Assembly: GCA_903813345.2 (NCBI GenBank)
Contig: CAIIXF020000001.1
Location: forward strand, 33,374,866 to 33,438,865
Direction: 5' to 3'
Origin: Owenia fusiformis
Taxonomy: Eukaryota > Annelida > Polychaeta > Sabellida > Oweniidae
Length of the DNA: 64,000 bases
The first letter of the stretch is position 1, and the number at the start of each line of letters is the position of its first letter. Under the pieces are notes generated by a model, which did no database searches, was not told the DNA's origin, and saw only the letters and a list, made by a program, of their open reading frames with translations. The position numbers were made by a program, and so were the translations under genes. Positions 46,154 through 56,400 of the stretch are shown here, in pieces.

Positions 46154-46420
46154 ATGGGATCGACCAGGCGTCCGTCCGTTGGTCCGTCCGTCCATTGGTC
46201 CGTCCATCCGTTGGTCCGTCCGTCCGTTGGTCCGTCCATCAACATTGGCCGCACAAATTAAAACTTCTATTCGGATTGAGTCATACCCACATTCATTTTA
46301 TGCATATCCATAATGCCTATTTGACCTATCATCGCCATTTCCAAAGTTCACCCGGTTTCCGAGAAATTGCTGATTTTGACGTCAAAAAGTCAAATTTTCT
46401 GTAAATACTAGACACTTTGT
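46154..46420 (+). mobile_element. Pearl-like element body, GTCC tract
   Basis: (GTCC)n with GTTG interruptions at 46168-46240, then paragraphs 'cgcacaaattaaaacttcta' and 'gattttgacgtcaaaaagtc', interrupted at 46421. Confidence 0.6.
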
Positions 46421-47248
46421 AGCCTTGCCCAAGTCGGTATTATTTTACTAATCTGATCTTGAATTATTACCGCCTTGTACAATCCAATACATCTCCGCTG
46501 ATATTATGCTGAGATATTCAACGGTTTCAAGATTTCCATAATACCTACGCTATGGGGGGTATCGCGAAACCTTATTGATTGACAGATCGTGTGGACGACA
46601 CGACGTGTGACTTTAGGCTGATTGACCAATCAAAACGTTATCAGGTTGAGCTGCATAAACAAAGCAAACTTCCCGTCTACAACCTGAAATTCAATGATCT
46701 GATCGAGTGTTTCTTTAAGTTGCAATATCATTCATGAATATATTATGTAATTAAATGCACATTGGAATGTAAGAGTCATTAATATAAATTAAAGCATGCG
46801 ATTCAATGATGATTTAAAACTGATTTCGCAATGAAAATGCACAATGAAAATGTAGCGGGCCATGCAGTCGTCGATCAGTGATTCAATCAGCCTACATGTC
46901 GATCATTTGAACTCAGCGATCGTTTCAATGTTTTTTGTTGAAATCGTATCACCTCCGGTTATCCAATCGAGGCTCCAGCATCCACTAAACTCTGATTGAT
47001 ATTTATCTGATAAAATATTTGTATTTTCATGATGATTTCGTGCAAGATTTGTTCGTGAAAAGTCCCGGTGAAAAGTGTACTTGTTTTTGACCCTGCATAA
47101 TAATGAGCTAACGCTACAGGGCCGTCGTTGATTGGTCAAATTTTACCGACATCAACAAACTGTCGGTAAAGCACGTGGCTTTCTCTTTGGTACAAGGCGG
47201 TCATAATAGAAATCAAGATAAATAAAAGAGACCGACTTTGGCAAGGCT
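46421..47248. mobile_element. 828-bp MULE-like TIR element, 11-bp TSD
   Basis: Left TIR AGCCTTGCCCAAGTCGGT matches the right end ACCGACTTTGGCAAGGCT. Similarity extends about 60 bp inward ('accgccttgtac' against 'gtacaaggcggt'). Perfect 11-bp direct repeats AGACACTTTGT flank it (46410-46420 and 47249-47259). An 11-bp duplication fits Mutator-like elements. There is no transposase frame. Confidence 0.88.
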
Positions 47249-47964
47249 AGACACTTTGTTGAAGTACAACTTTCAAATAACTTGTAGTAGTTGCTGTATA
47301 TGCAACTTATGTCCTCTGAAGATTTCAAAGCTCTTGGAATTACAGTTTTTGGTGTTTACTCTACAAAATTTGACAAAAAGTAGGACTTGGTCATTTTCAG
47401 GAAACTTTCTCATGTATAAAGTCAATGGCAGGTTTTCTGATTGACAAGTCTCTCAAAGTTTGCCATATACATACTTGATCATTTCTTGCAATGAATTACA
47501 TCATTACTAGATTTAAAGGGTTTACGAAAAACACCGACCCCAATGACCACCGACCGGTCGGTGTTTTCCACTGGTAGCCTCAAAACAGGGTTTGAAGAAA
47601 ATGTGTAAAAGACCGACCATATCATGTAAAAGACCGAACATATTTGTAGCCTTAAAATATTAATAATTTGATTTTGAATGTTTAACCAACCTATCATTTC
47701 TTTTTATGAAATTTAAACCTGCACATCGCTCCAAAACGCAATCTTGGGTTGTTTCGGGCCGTGAACTTTATCATTTTGAGCTTAATGAAAGATTATAGAA
47801 TGATGAACAAATTGGGCAAATCTTGTGTATAAATACTTACGATGAATGTGTCATTTCAAAGATTGTTCATCGAATTACTTCGATTGGTGACGGGATGTAG
47901 TCCTGAGTAAGGACACTAGCGGAAACCTTTAGTGATTTGGTTTTCTGTATAAAAAGTCATTTTT

Positions 47965-49600
47965 ATGTCACCACCAAAAGTAGTGACATATTGTTATGGT
48001 CTCCGTTTTTTTTTTATGTCACCACCAAAAGTGGTGACATATTGTTATGGTCTCCGTTTTTTTTGCGACGGCGGTTGGTGGTTGGCGTCCGGCGTCCGGC
48101 GGTTGGCGTCCGGCGTCTGTAACAATTTCTTACAACTTCCTATAACTTAACAAATACTGTTTAGACTGACTTCAATTTTTTTCTAAATCATCTACATGTT
48201 CTCAGAAGTTCAAATCTGACTTTAGATTTGACATTTGACCTTCAAATCTGACTTTAGATTTGACATTTGACCTTCAATGACCTTCTCAAGGTCAAAAAAG
48301 GTCAAAAAGGTCTGTTTTCAACTTGCTTCAAATTGACTAAATTTTTTTTTTCAAAATCATATACGTGTTCTCAGAAATTCAAATCTGACTTAAGATTTGA
48401 CTTAAGAATTGACATTTGACCTTCAATGACCTTCTCAAGGTCAAAAAAGGTCAAAAAGGTCTGTTTTCAACTTGCTTCAAATTGACTAAAAAAAATTTCA
48501 AAATCATCTACGTGTTCTCATAAATTCAAATCTGACTTTAGATTTGACTTGAGATTTGACATTTGACCTTCAATGACCTTCTCAAAGTCAAAAAAGGTCA
48601 AAAAGGTCTTTTTTCAACTTGCTTCAAATTGACTAAAAAAAAATTTCAAAATCATCTACATGTTCTCAGAAATTCAAATCTGACTTTAGATTTGACATTT
48701 GACCTTCAATGACCTTCTCAAGGTCAAAAAGGTCAAAAAGGTCTGTTTTCAACTTGCTTCAAATTGACTAAATTTTTTTTTCAAAATCATCTACGTGTTC
48801 TCAGAAATTCAAATCTGACTTAAGATTTGACATTTGACCTTCAATGACCTTCTCAAGGTCAAAAAAGGTCAAAAAGGTCTGTTTTCAACTTGCTTCAAAT
48901 TGACTAAAAAAAAATTTCAAAATCATCTACGTGTTCTCAGAAATTCAAATCTGACTTTAGATTTGATTTAAGATTTGACATTTGACCTTCAATGACCTTC
49001 TCAAAGTCAAAAAAGGTCAAAAAGGTCTTTTTTCAACTTGCTTCAAATTGACTAAATTTTTTTTTTAAATCATCTACATGTTCTCAGAAATTCAAATCTG
49101 ACTTTAGATTTGACATTTGACCTTCAATGACCTTCTCAATGTCAAAAAAATGTATTTTTTCATCTTGCTTCAAATTGACTAAATTTTTTTTCAAAATCAT
49201 CTCCATGTTCTCAGAAATTCAAATATGACTTTAGATTTGACTTTAGATTTGACATTTGACCTTCAATGACCTTCTCAAGGTCAAAAAAGGTCAAACAGGT
49301 CTTTTTTCAACTTGCTTCAAATTGACTAATTTTTTTTTTCAAAATCATCTACATGTTCTCAGAAATTCAAATCTGACTTTAGATTTGACATTTGACCTTT
49401 AATGACCTTCTCAAGGTCAAAAAAGGTCAAAAAGGTCTGTTTTCAACTTGCTTCAAATTGACCCAATTTTTTTTCAAAATCATCTACATCTTTTCAGAAG
49501 TTCAAATTTGACTTTACAAGTTCTCAGAAATTCAAATCTGACTTAAGTTTGAACTCATAAATTGTGAGCAACTAGGTGGTGACATTTTGTCATGTTAATG
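47965..49600 (+). mobile_element. Pearl-like element, ATGTCACCACCA family, nine core units
   Basis: The 5' hairpin GTCACCACCAAAAGTGGTGAC plus 'atattgttatggtctccg' occurs twice in tandem (47966 and 48016). A GGCGTCCGGCG tract (48062-48118) and nine core units follow. CAACTTGCTTCAAATTGAC or a close variant is at about 48319, 48468, 48615, 48750, 48886, 49034, 49161, 49309 and 49444, steps of 127-149 bp. The end is 'aggtggtgacattttgtc'. Each unit carries AGGTCA words in DR4 and DR3 spacing. Confidence 0.8.
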
Positions 49601-50074
49601 CCTTGTTCTCCTTTCCTACCCCATTGGTGCGCCATCTGGCGTTTGGGAAGTGAATTGGGACTAAATATTTATGAGGTAGGTCCTGATTTATCTGAAAACA
49701 TGCCAAAGTTCAGTGGGAAATCTCATTTTAAGCTGGCGGCAGAGTGATTTTGACCTTGGTGATTTTACCAGAATTCTCTGAGAAATCTGACGATAGAGGG
49801 GGTAAGTGTCTTCAAGTTTATTTATCTCAAAAATTCGGTGGACAACCCATGGTAAGATTGTTATAGCAGGCTAGGCGAGTCTCTCCCGAACACTGTGGTA
49901 TGTTGCACTAGGCTTGGATACTAGTCGTTAATAAGATACAGGGTAAAATGTTATAATGGCCATCTATGGGAAACTCTACTGTGGTCTTCAACCACGACGA
50001 TATGATTTTGGAAAGGTTTCTAAATTAAGAACGTGACGTCACTTCCGAATTATAGCATTAACCCTAAGTCGCGT

Positions 50075-50285
50075 TTAATTACTCCGGAAATTCATAATAC
50101 ATCGGTGGCCTTGCGGTAGAATGCTCGCTCAGTACGCAGGAGGCCCGGGTTCGAATCCTGCACAAACTTTTTTTATTTTTTTAACTAAATGATTGTTCTT
50201 TGATATTATGCAGAAAAAACAATTTTGATTTACATAAACTTTATATTAGACCTTGAAAATGTAAAAACAATATATGTCAACATTG
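50075..50285 (+). repeat. tRNA-derived SINE, copy 2
   Basis: The head GGTGGCCTTGCGGTAGAATG resembles the 5' half of tRNA-Gly, and the B-box region GGCCCGGGTTCGAATCC is nearly canonical. The T-rich, then AT-rich, tail ends 'gaaaatgtaaaaacaatata' and 'tgtcaac'. It shares 5' word 'taattactcc' and the tail with 36855-37070. The acceptor stem cannot form, so it is not a functional tRNA gene. Confidence 0.7.
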
Positions 50286-50897
50286 CATTTTGGAGCGATG
50301 TGCAGGTTTAACAATTTCGAAACAAAAATGATTTGTTATCGTCATAGCCTACTGAATACTGAACACGATATAATGTTACATGCGTTCTCTTATCGGGATT
50401 AAAAGTGACTTACCATTTCAGTACACCATTAGAAAGCTTTTTTTGTCATATCAAATGTAGTTTTTACCAGTTGACGTTTAACAACTGAGAACTGAATCAA
50501 ACATAACGTTACGACGTCAATATCGATGATGTTTGTGTGTTTTTGTTAATGCGTTTCATATGAATGAACTTAATGCAATGTTACGTGCGTTTTTTTCCAA
50601 AGTGACTTACCAGGATGAAATTGGTCTTCTAACAACTGAAACATCACTTAAAAATATGACATTACACATCACGACGATGTAACGTTTTCATCGTGATTTG
50701 AAATGATTAATTATACGTTTTTAAATCATGACCTAGTAAAGGTACTATAGTCATTGGATTCCCAGTTTTAGTTTTACTTCTAATTTTGCATTTTTTCATC
50801 TTTATGTAAAAGACCGTCAGCCGACCACCGACCACATGTACCCAACTGTGGAGAGTGACTGGTCGGTGGTCGGCAGTCGGTGTTTTTCGTAAACCCA

Positions 50898-51435
50898 AAT
50901 TTAAGCATTCCCTACATATTGCTCAATATATGTCAGCATCAAATTTTTACCGTTTTTGAGATATTTGACGTCAAAAACCAGTCAAAATAAGTTTTTTTTA
51001 AACTTGCTTCAATTTGACCAAATTTATTTGGAAAATCATCTACAGGTTGCCAGGAGTTCAAATCTGACATTAGTTTTAGGATTTGGCATTTACTTGACCT
51101 TGAGTGACCTTCGAAAGGTCAAAAAAGTTGATTTCTCAAATTGATTTTTGGATGTAAATTTTGGTCAGCTCAATCACAAAAGACCTTACTGAGCTCTGAA
51201 TAAGTAAAATTTTAAAGGTCAAAGGTCATCAAACTAGGTCACACAACTGTGCTATCTAAGTTTCTCAAAGTTCGAGACTACAAATCCAAATCAATATTTT
51301 TGTTTGAAAGTCAGGATATACATTCCTCTGAAGGTTCCAAACTGTGTGAGCACAGGACCATGGGTCCTTTATTCTGTTCAAAATCGTTTGTACATAGCCT
51401 TTGCCATAAAAATATTCATACCAAGTTGGGGTTAA
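50898..51435 (+). mobile_element. Continuation of the interrupted pearl-like element
   Basis: 'gcaatttgacgtcaaaaacc'-type paragraph, 'cttgcttcaatttgaccaa', 'ggtcaaaggtcatcaaacta' and 'ccatgggtccttta' read as core sequence of the element begun at 45335. No coding signal. Confidence 0.5.
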
Positions 51436-51803
51436 GGTTCAGCTGGAAAGTAACATTTTGGTAAAAAATTGCTATACCCGCACATGTTATTTTCTGGTAC
51501 AAAATTAAGTATGAAGGCATGTGTATATGCCCTTGCTTTTTGTACTATTAGTAAATCTGGAAACTGGTAGCTCCTGTGTTGTATGGAAACTTTGAAAGAA
51601 AATTTGGAAAAATAGAAAGTGTGAAATATCCGAATTTCCCATTGACCTCTTACCAGATTTACTACTAAAAGAAGGCTATGTAATAATACATTCCTGAAAA
51701 AAGCAAGGAAATTAACACATGCCTTCATACTTTATAGTGTTCCAGAAAATAACATGTGCAGGTATAGCAATTTTTTACCAAAATGTTATTTTCCAGCTGT
51801 ACC
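51436..51803. mobile_element. TTAA-flanked foldback MITE, 368 bp
   Basis: Arms of about 95 bp: 'ggttcagctggaaagtaaca' to 'gaaggcatgtgt' against 'aacacatgccttcatac' to 'ttttccagctgtacc'. TTAA flanks both sides (51432-51435 and 51804-51807). It is piggyBac/Kolobok-like by target site. Confidence 0.82.
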
Positions 51804-51909
51804 TTAAAGGCCAGGTCACATAAGATCTACTGGTCAAAATTTTAGGATAAACCTAGTGATAGATATGTAATATGGACTATCATACAAATCACACTGTCAG
51901 CAAAGTACT

Positions 51910-52064
51910 ATGATGTTGCGGAAGCAGACCTCTTTCCCACTGACCAACAGGGAAAAAGAAACTGCTAAAATTCCATCTAGAGGAGATCGGCCATATCGTA
52001 TTCCCAAGACATTACAACACATCAAGCGAATATCTTTTTTAGAAGATGCAGATGACCAAGTTTT
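51910..52064 (+). CDS. Candidate first exon A, ends at GTAAGT donor
   Basis: An open frame from a tandem ATG ATG reads MMLRKQTSFPLTNREKE, then KIPSRGDRPYRIPKTLQ and ISFLEDADDQV, for 51 codons plus 2 nt. It runs to a consensus splice donor TTTT|GTAAGT at 52064/52065 in phase 2. The protein is basic, then ends with an acidic DADD motif. No family was recognised. Downstream, a second candidate (52869-52999) ends DDEV followed by TT|GTAAGT in the same phase. They may be alternative first exons of one gene lying to the right. Exon status is inference; the frame is short. Confidence 0.35.
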
Positions 52065-52347
52065 GTAAGTTGAGTTTATTTATAAATCAATCCTTTAATC
52101 AATTCATCAGCTTTTGGACACCTCAAATTTTTCCATCAATTGGGGGAACAAGATAATTTGAAGCAAATGTGTGGCATATACGCAATTGGTGTAAAAGTTT
52201 TTTTCGACTCTTCCTGAAATATTTTTGCTTGACAATAATCAGATATGTGACGCCTATTTGCATGACATATTCACGCAAAAAACAGGCATGACTTCAATTT
52301 ATTCAGCAAATGCATTGTGTTATATATGCATTTTATTATCACATCAT

Positions 52348-52668
52348 CAGGCCTGTCAACTTGGGAACACCTAACATGAGTGACTTGGAAATGTTGAACA
52401 CCTCCCCTCAAAATGTGGACACCTTGGTCCAAATCTGAACACCTTGATCCAAATTTTGAACACCTTGGTTCAAATTTTATAACATCTTGCCAAATTTTGA
52501 ACACCTCAAATTTTTCGCGCTCGCGTTTCAAACATCCATCGACGGGGGGGGGGGGGGGGGGGGGGGGGAGGTACGGAAAATTTCGAACGCAAAAATAACT
52601 GGCGTGACTTCAAATTCTTCAGCAAATGCGTGACAAATACGCAAATTGCGGGACACTTGACAGGCCTG
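52348..52668 (+). mobile_element. TIR element, CAGGCCTGTCAAC family, 6-bp TSD
   Basis: Near-perfect ends CAGGCCTGTCAACTTGGG and GGGACACTTGACAGGCCTG. Perfect 6-bp duplication CATCAT at 52342-52347 and 52669-52674. A G-run of about 25 lies at 52544-52568. This is the best-preserved member, inserted between two candidate exons. Confidence 0.9.
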
Positions 52669-52868
52669 CATCATGTATACCATGTATACATGTATACATG
52701 AGTGGATTTATCCAGATGTAATGACACAGTATTTTATCAAGTAATGAGAGGCTGACATGTGGTGATTACATGGTGAATACATTAGTAAATTGGCAACCTT
52801 AAAATCAACCGGAAGAGCTTATGTAAGTTTAACTAAGATAAAAATATTTATAGGAGAGTTTTAAATTC

Positions 52869-52999
52869 ATGGCCTCTTTGACTGAGAGAAAGGCGTACCG
52901 GCCCTGTAGATATCTCACTGTACCACAGCCAATAATTCTATGTAAAGGGATTTATTTAAAGGGTTACAAGTCCACTGCTGTTTCTGATGATGAAGTCTT
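52869..52999 (+). CDS. Candidate first exon B, ends at GTAAGT donor
   Basis: Starts ATGGCC and reads MASLTERKAYRPCRYLTVPQ, then KGIYLKGYKS and TAVSDDEV, for 43 codons plus 2 nt. It ends at a consensus donor CTT|GTAAGT (52999/53000) in phase 2, the same phase as candidate A. Like A it has a basic start and an Asp/Glu-rich end. It is not part of any repeat seen here. Unrecognised; it could be an alternative first exon of the same gene, or coincidence. Confidence 0.35.
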
Positions 53000-53450
53000 G
53001 TAAGTATTTGAAGCATTAAATTGTCTTATATAACTTTTTGATAGCACATGTTACTGATTTTGAAGTATCGGTAACTGTAACATTTAAACAACAAAATAAT
53101 ATGCTCAATACTCTTTATTTATGTATCTAGTTTCAAAACCAAGATTCTAAGTCTATTTTCCTTCAATGAATTGACGTCATTCCTCTATCATTCAATGTAG
53201 TAAGATCAGATAGCTCAGATGTTTAGTCATAACAAGTCATGTATGTACAGGTGCTGCAATTGCTAAACATATTTGGGATAAAGAAATTTAAGATGAAGTT
53301 GGACATTTTTTTGAAAAGCAAATGTTGTAGTCTTCTAGTATAGTGTCGGTGTGCCAAGTAATAATATTTTTCAAATATGATTTTATTTCAATTCATGATA
53401 TTACAGATACAGTAGTCACAAGCACTTATAGTCCTATCATGTTCCATGCA
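53000..53450. other. Intergenic or intronic, nothing recognised
   Basis: About 450 bp between candidate exon B and the giant foldback; no repeat or gene was recognised. Confidence 0.3.
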
Positions 53451-53468
53451 TTTTTTTATGTCCCCACC
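53451..53468 (+). mobile_element. Pearl-like 5' end stump and TSD of the giant foldback
   Basis: 'tttttttaTGTCCCCACC' is the first bases of the TGTCCCCACCAC family. The last ten (53459-53468) are duplicated at 60831-60840, where the pearl-like element continues with 'acatagtgtggggccatatt'. Confidence 0.75.
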
Positions 53469-54175
53469 GGCTTTGTATAAAAAACCTCCTACCCACGTAC
53501 CCTCGTACCCACGTACGTGGGTCCTGACTCAGTCTTTAAAGAGTTAAATTTTTAAATGTTTAAAACATTATTCAATCTCAGTTTATCCTGAATTATAGAT
53601 GAATTTATGCATCCATATGCCTTTATTTATAGGTCTGACATCTCTCTAGTAAAATAAAATAAAGCCGGAATTGCATAAATGTTCATTATTTTTGAGCTAT
53701 TTGATTTATGTTTTTGATATGTCGAAATGTTTTTTGTTGATCCAACCAATTAAATTCACCACATTTTATTAGATGTTTATTTCAAATGTTATTAGAATTC
53801 ATTCTTACGAATATTATACGTTATTAACGTATGTTAGTCAAAGATTTGCTGTTGTTGTTGTCCATTGTATTCACGTTTTACGCGCAAAAAGCTAAAAACC
53901 AGTTTTACATCAAATCATTGTCAAAATAAAACTCTTCTCTTCATATTACCTAATTATGGATCAAACGGCCATGAATAATGTCGAAGTTTACAAAACCAAA
54001 CTTACACTCCCCTGCATAAGTTTGGCAACTCTAACTTTTCATCTAAATGATTCACTGAACTAGTGCGCACAATTATCCTTAAATTGTGCCAAAAAGCGAT
54101 TAAAAACAAATATAGCGAATCCTTCTACTTTTCAAATATTTCGTTATTCAATTGCGCCACGGTTAAACAGAAATC

Positions 54176-54376
54176 ACCCCGGGTGATCAATATCCTGTGT
54201 TCCGAATTTCGTTCCAGCAAGTCAGTGACCCGAGTTGTGTTTTACTGAATCCCGACAAATATGGCGGCTAATTTGACAACAGACGATGTTGATGTCGACA
54301 AGTATTCAAAACTTTCTGACAGCATAAGGTAAGACTGAATATAGAGTGGCGCATTCGGTGCCTAAATATGTTTGCA
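54176..54376 (+). promoter_or_regulatory. Conserved arm module around exon L (5' flank and donor)
   Basis: From 'ccccgggtgatcaatatcct' to 'gcgcattcggtgcctaaata', this module matches the right arm (58972-59173, inverse). The ~85 bp before the ATG differ at about two positions. The donor and following 30 bp differ at about four. It may hold a promoter or 5' untranslated region for the 68-nt coding segment. Confidence 0.45.
54261..54328 (+). CDS. Arm exon L: 22-codon N-terminal exon with splice donor
   Basis: ATGGCG start; reads MAANLTTDDV, then DVDKYSKLSDSI, plus 2 nt. It ends at ATAAG|GTAAGA, a consensus donor in phase 2, the same phase as candidates A and B upstream. The right arm has a counterpart of identical length (59022-59089) that shares the start MA and end SDSI but differs at nearly every residue between. 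No signal peptide or domain is evident. Either it is a host first exon captured by the element, or the element's own gene start. The following exon was not found. Confidence 0.4.
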
Positions 54377-55763
54377 ACATTTTCTTAGTTGTTTATCCAT
54401 ATGCGTTGGGCATTACTGCTAATCGAAGCATAAGTAAACGTGACCTCATTTTCAACGCTCGCTGGAAAGTATGTCACCGAGTAGTTTTTGACCTTCTGTT
54501 AGTTAATGAGATAAACTGTTATCATGGTATAATTGCTGGGTAGACGTTCAAAGTATGTACCAACTCGTGCTTCCAGTGAATGTAAACCATTTCTTTGCAT
54601 AAGCGTCCTAGAAGGCATAATAAGATATATTCCATAATACCGAATAGGAATCGCCAGTGTATCGACGCACTTCATGGATAAATGCTTATAGACTATTGAA
54701 TCATAATGAACAGAAGCAGTGTATACTCACGTGTGATATCTTAATTTATCAAAAATAAGAATTGAATGCATTTGATAATATTGAAAATTAGATCTAGACT
54801 GCCGAAAGATCTGCCAGATTACGCATGTGGTGTCAAGGTCGGTGTCACTACAGTAAACAATGAGTATTCTACTAGTATGAGTCTCAGTGTTGTCAGTTGT
54901 CACCACCAAAAATATTGTTTTGTTCTGAACCTAAGGCACGCCTAACCATCGACAAGGTACAGTCACGTGACCGTGACAAAATATGCCGTAGTACACTTTT
55001 GATGTACTATGTCACTTTTAACTGATTTTAAGCAAAGACTATGCATGTAGGTTTGATGCAGGTTTTCAAAAATAAATTTGAGGAATACAAAAAGGATTTC
55101 CTGTTTGATTTCGCGTGTATTCGATTTCAAAGACATTTATTTTTCTAATTACGTTAAAATATCTTCGAGTAGTGCTCGATTTTTTTCGTTGTAAGTCTAC
55201 CCATACAATTGTTCGGTTGGAAAAATGTTGTTTTTTACACATTTCCTGTGATAATTTTCTCCCCTGACATCTCGGAGTGTCAAATATTTTAATGAGAATG
55301 TGTTTCTCTAAACTGCACAATTTAAGACGGGTTAAGATTTAATAAATATTCATGCATTTGGTATAATTTAAAAAATCAGAAATGTACGTTGTCAACTCAC
55401 AGTGTATGTTGTCCCTGTAATTGAAATTCATGAGTTATAATATTAAACATTGCAATGATTTAATTTCAAAATGCATTAAGGGTTTTATGCGTAACAAGTG
55501 ATGTTCAACAAACATGCTCCTGTATCCCTAGTACAGATACACAAGTAAACGTGATTTTTTCGTTGAATGCTATTTTATTTAATGAAATGTTAATATGGTG
55601 ATTAATATGTGACCATGGCGTGATATCTTCCGACCTTTTTGGCCACTCGGCGTCGGTACGTTACGTTATGTTTAGTTGCACTTTTATGAATTTTGATAAT
55701 CTCAAGGAGTTCATGGAGAGATCTATACTAGCTAATCCAAGATGACTTTCAAAATTTATGCTA

Positions 55764-56400
55764 TAGGGTGTCCCGAAAGTATGGACCCCCTAGGCAGACA
55801 TATACCAATGTCTCCATAGTATGTGTCATATATCATTTTAAAGCTCATCCAAAGTTATATTAATTTGCCGAGTATCATGGTTCAACTCACAAATGGAAAA
55901 AAGTTACAGGAATACAAAAGTTAGTGTTTGGCCAAAATTAAAGTCAGTTTTACACCAAAACAATAGTCGGTGTGTCTCCTTAGCCGCCATGTTAACAGCA
56001 GCAATACTTTCCATATATGACCTTAAACAGGCTTCAAATAGGGATATGGCGTTTTGTAATCCTCATGAAACCTTTTTAAGACATAAGAAGAGTTTCCTTG
56101 GAGTATCTACCCTAAACGTAAACGTCATCTTTTAAGACCTCAATAGCCATCCTATCTTCGAGAATGGTATCCATATTTTCTGTCACATTCAGGTCAGGGC
56201 TGTTTCCAGGATACTGAAATGAACTATCTTTTTGGCAAAACGCTAATTTTTGAAATGCCTGTTACTTTTTACCATTTGAACCATCATATTTGGCAAATCA
56301 ATGTAACTTTGGAAAAGCTTAAAAATGATATATGACACATACTATGGAGACATTGGTATATGTCTGCCTAGGGAGGGGGCATACTTTGGGACACTGTATA
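55764..56400. mobile_element. Mariner-like foldback element at the centre of the giant foldback
   Basis: Ends TAGGGTGTCCCGAAAGTATG and GGGACACTGTATA flank arms of about 130 bp; 'ggcagacatataccaatgtc' is shared in inverse orientation. TA dinucleotides occur at both borders. 'GGGTGTCCC(G)AAAGTATG' ends are like those of mariner-derived elements. An 80-codon frame (55893-56135) is unrecognised. Confidence 0.75.

Larger units (their letters stand above)
47518..50897. mobile_element. 3.4-kb TIR element, GGGTTTACGAAAAACACCGAC ends
   Basis: Left GGGTTTACGAAAAACACCGA and right TCGGTGTTTTTCGTAAACCC are inverted repeats. Both termini also contain 'accgaccggtcggtg'-like palindromes. AAA flanks each side. 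Internal inverted words (47717-47742 against 50288-50313, 'cctgcacatcgctccaaaac') suggest longer arms. It carries a pearl-like element (47965-49600) and a SINE (50075-50285). The right 430 bp recurs at 61529-61960. No transposase was recognised. Confidence 0.75.

Noticed and set aside
50101-50167. tRNA-Gly gene
   Set aside because: Box A and B are present but the acceptor stem does not pair and the same head-tail structure recurs at 36855, so it is a SINE.
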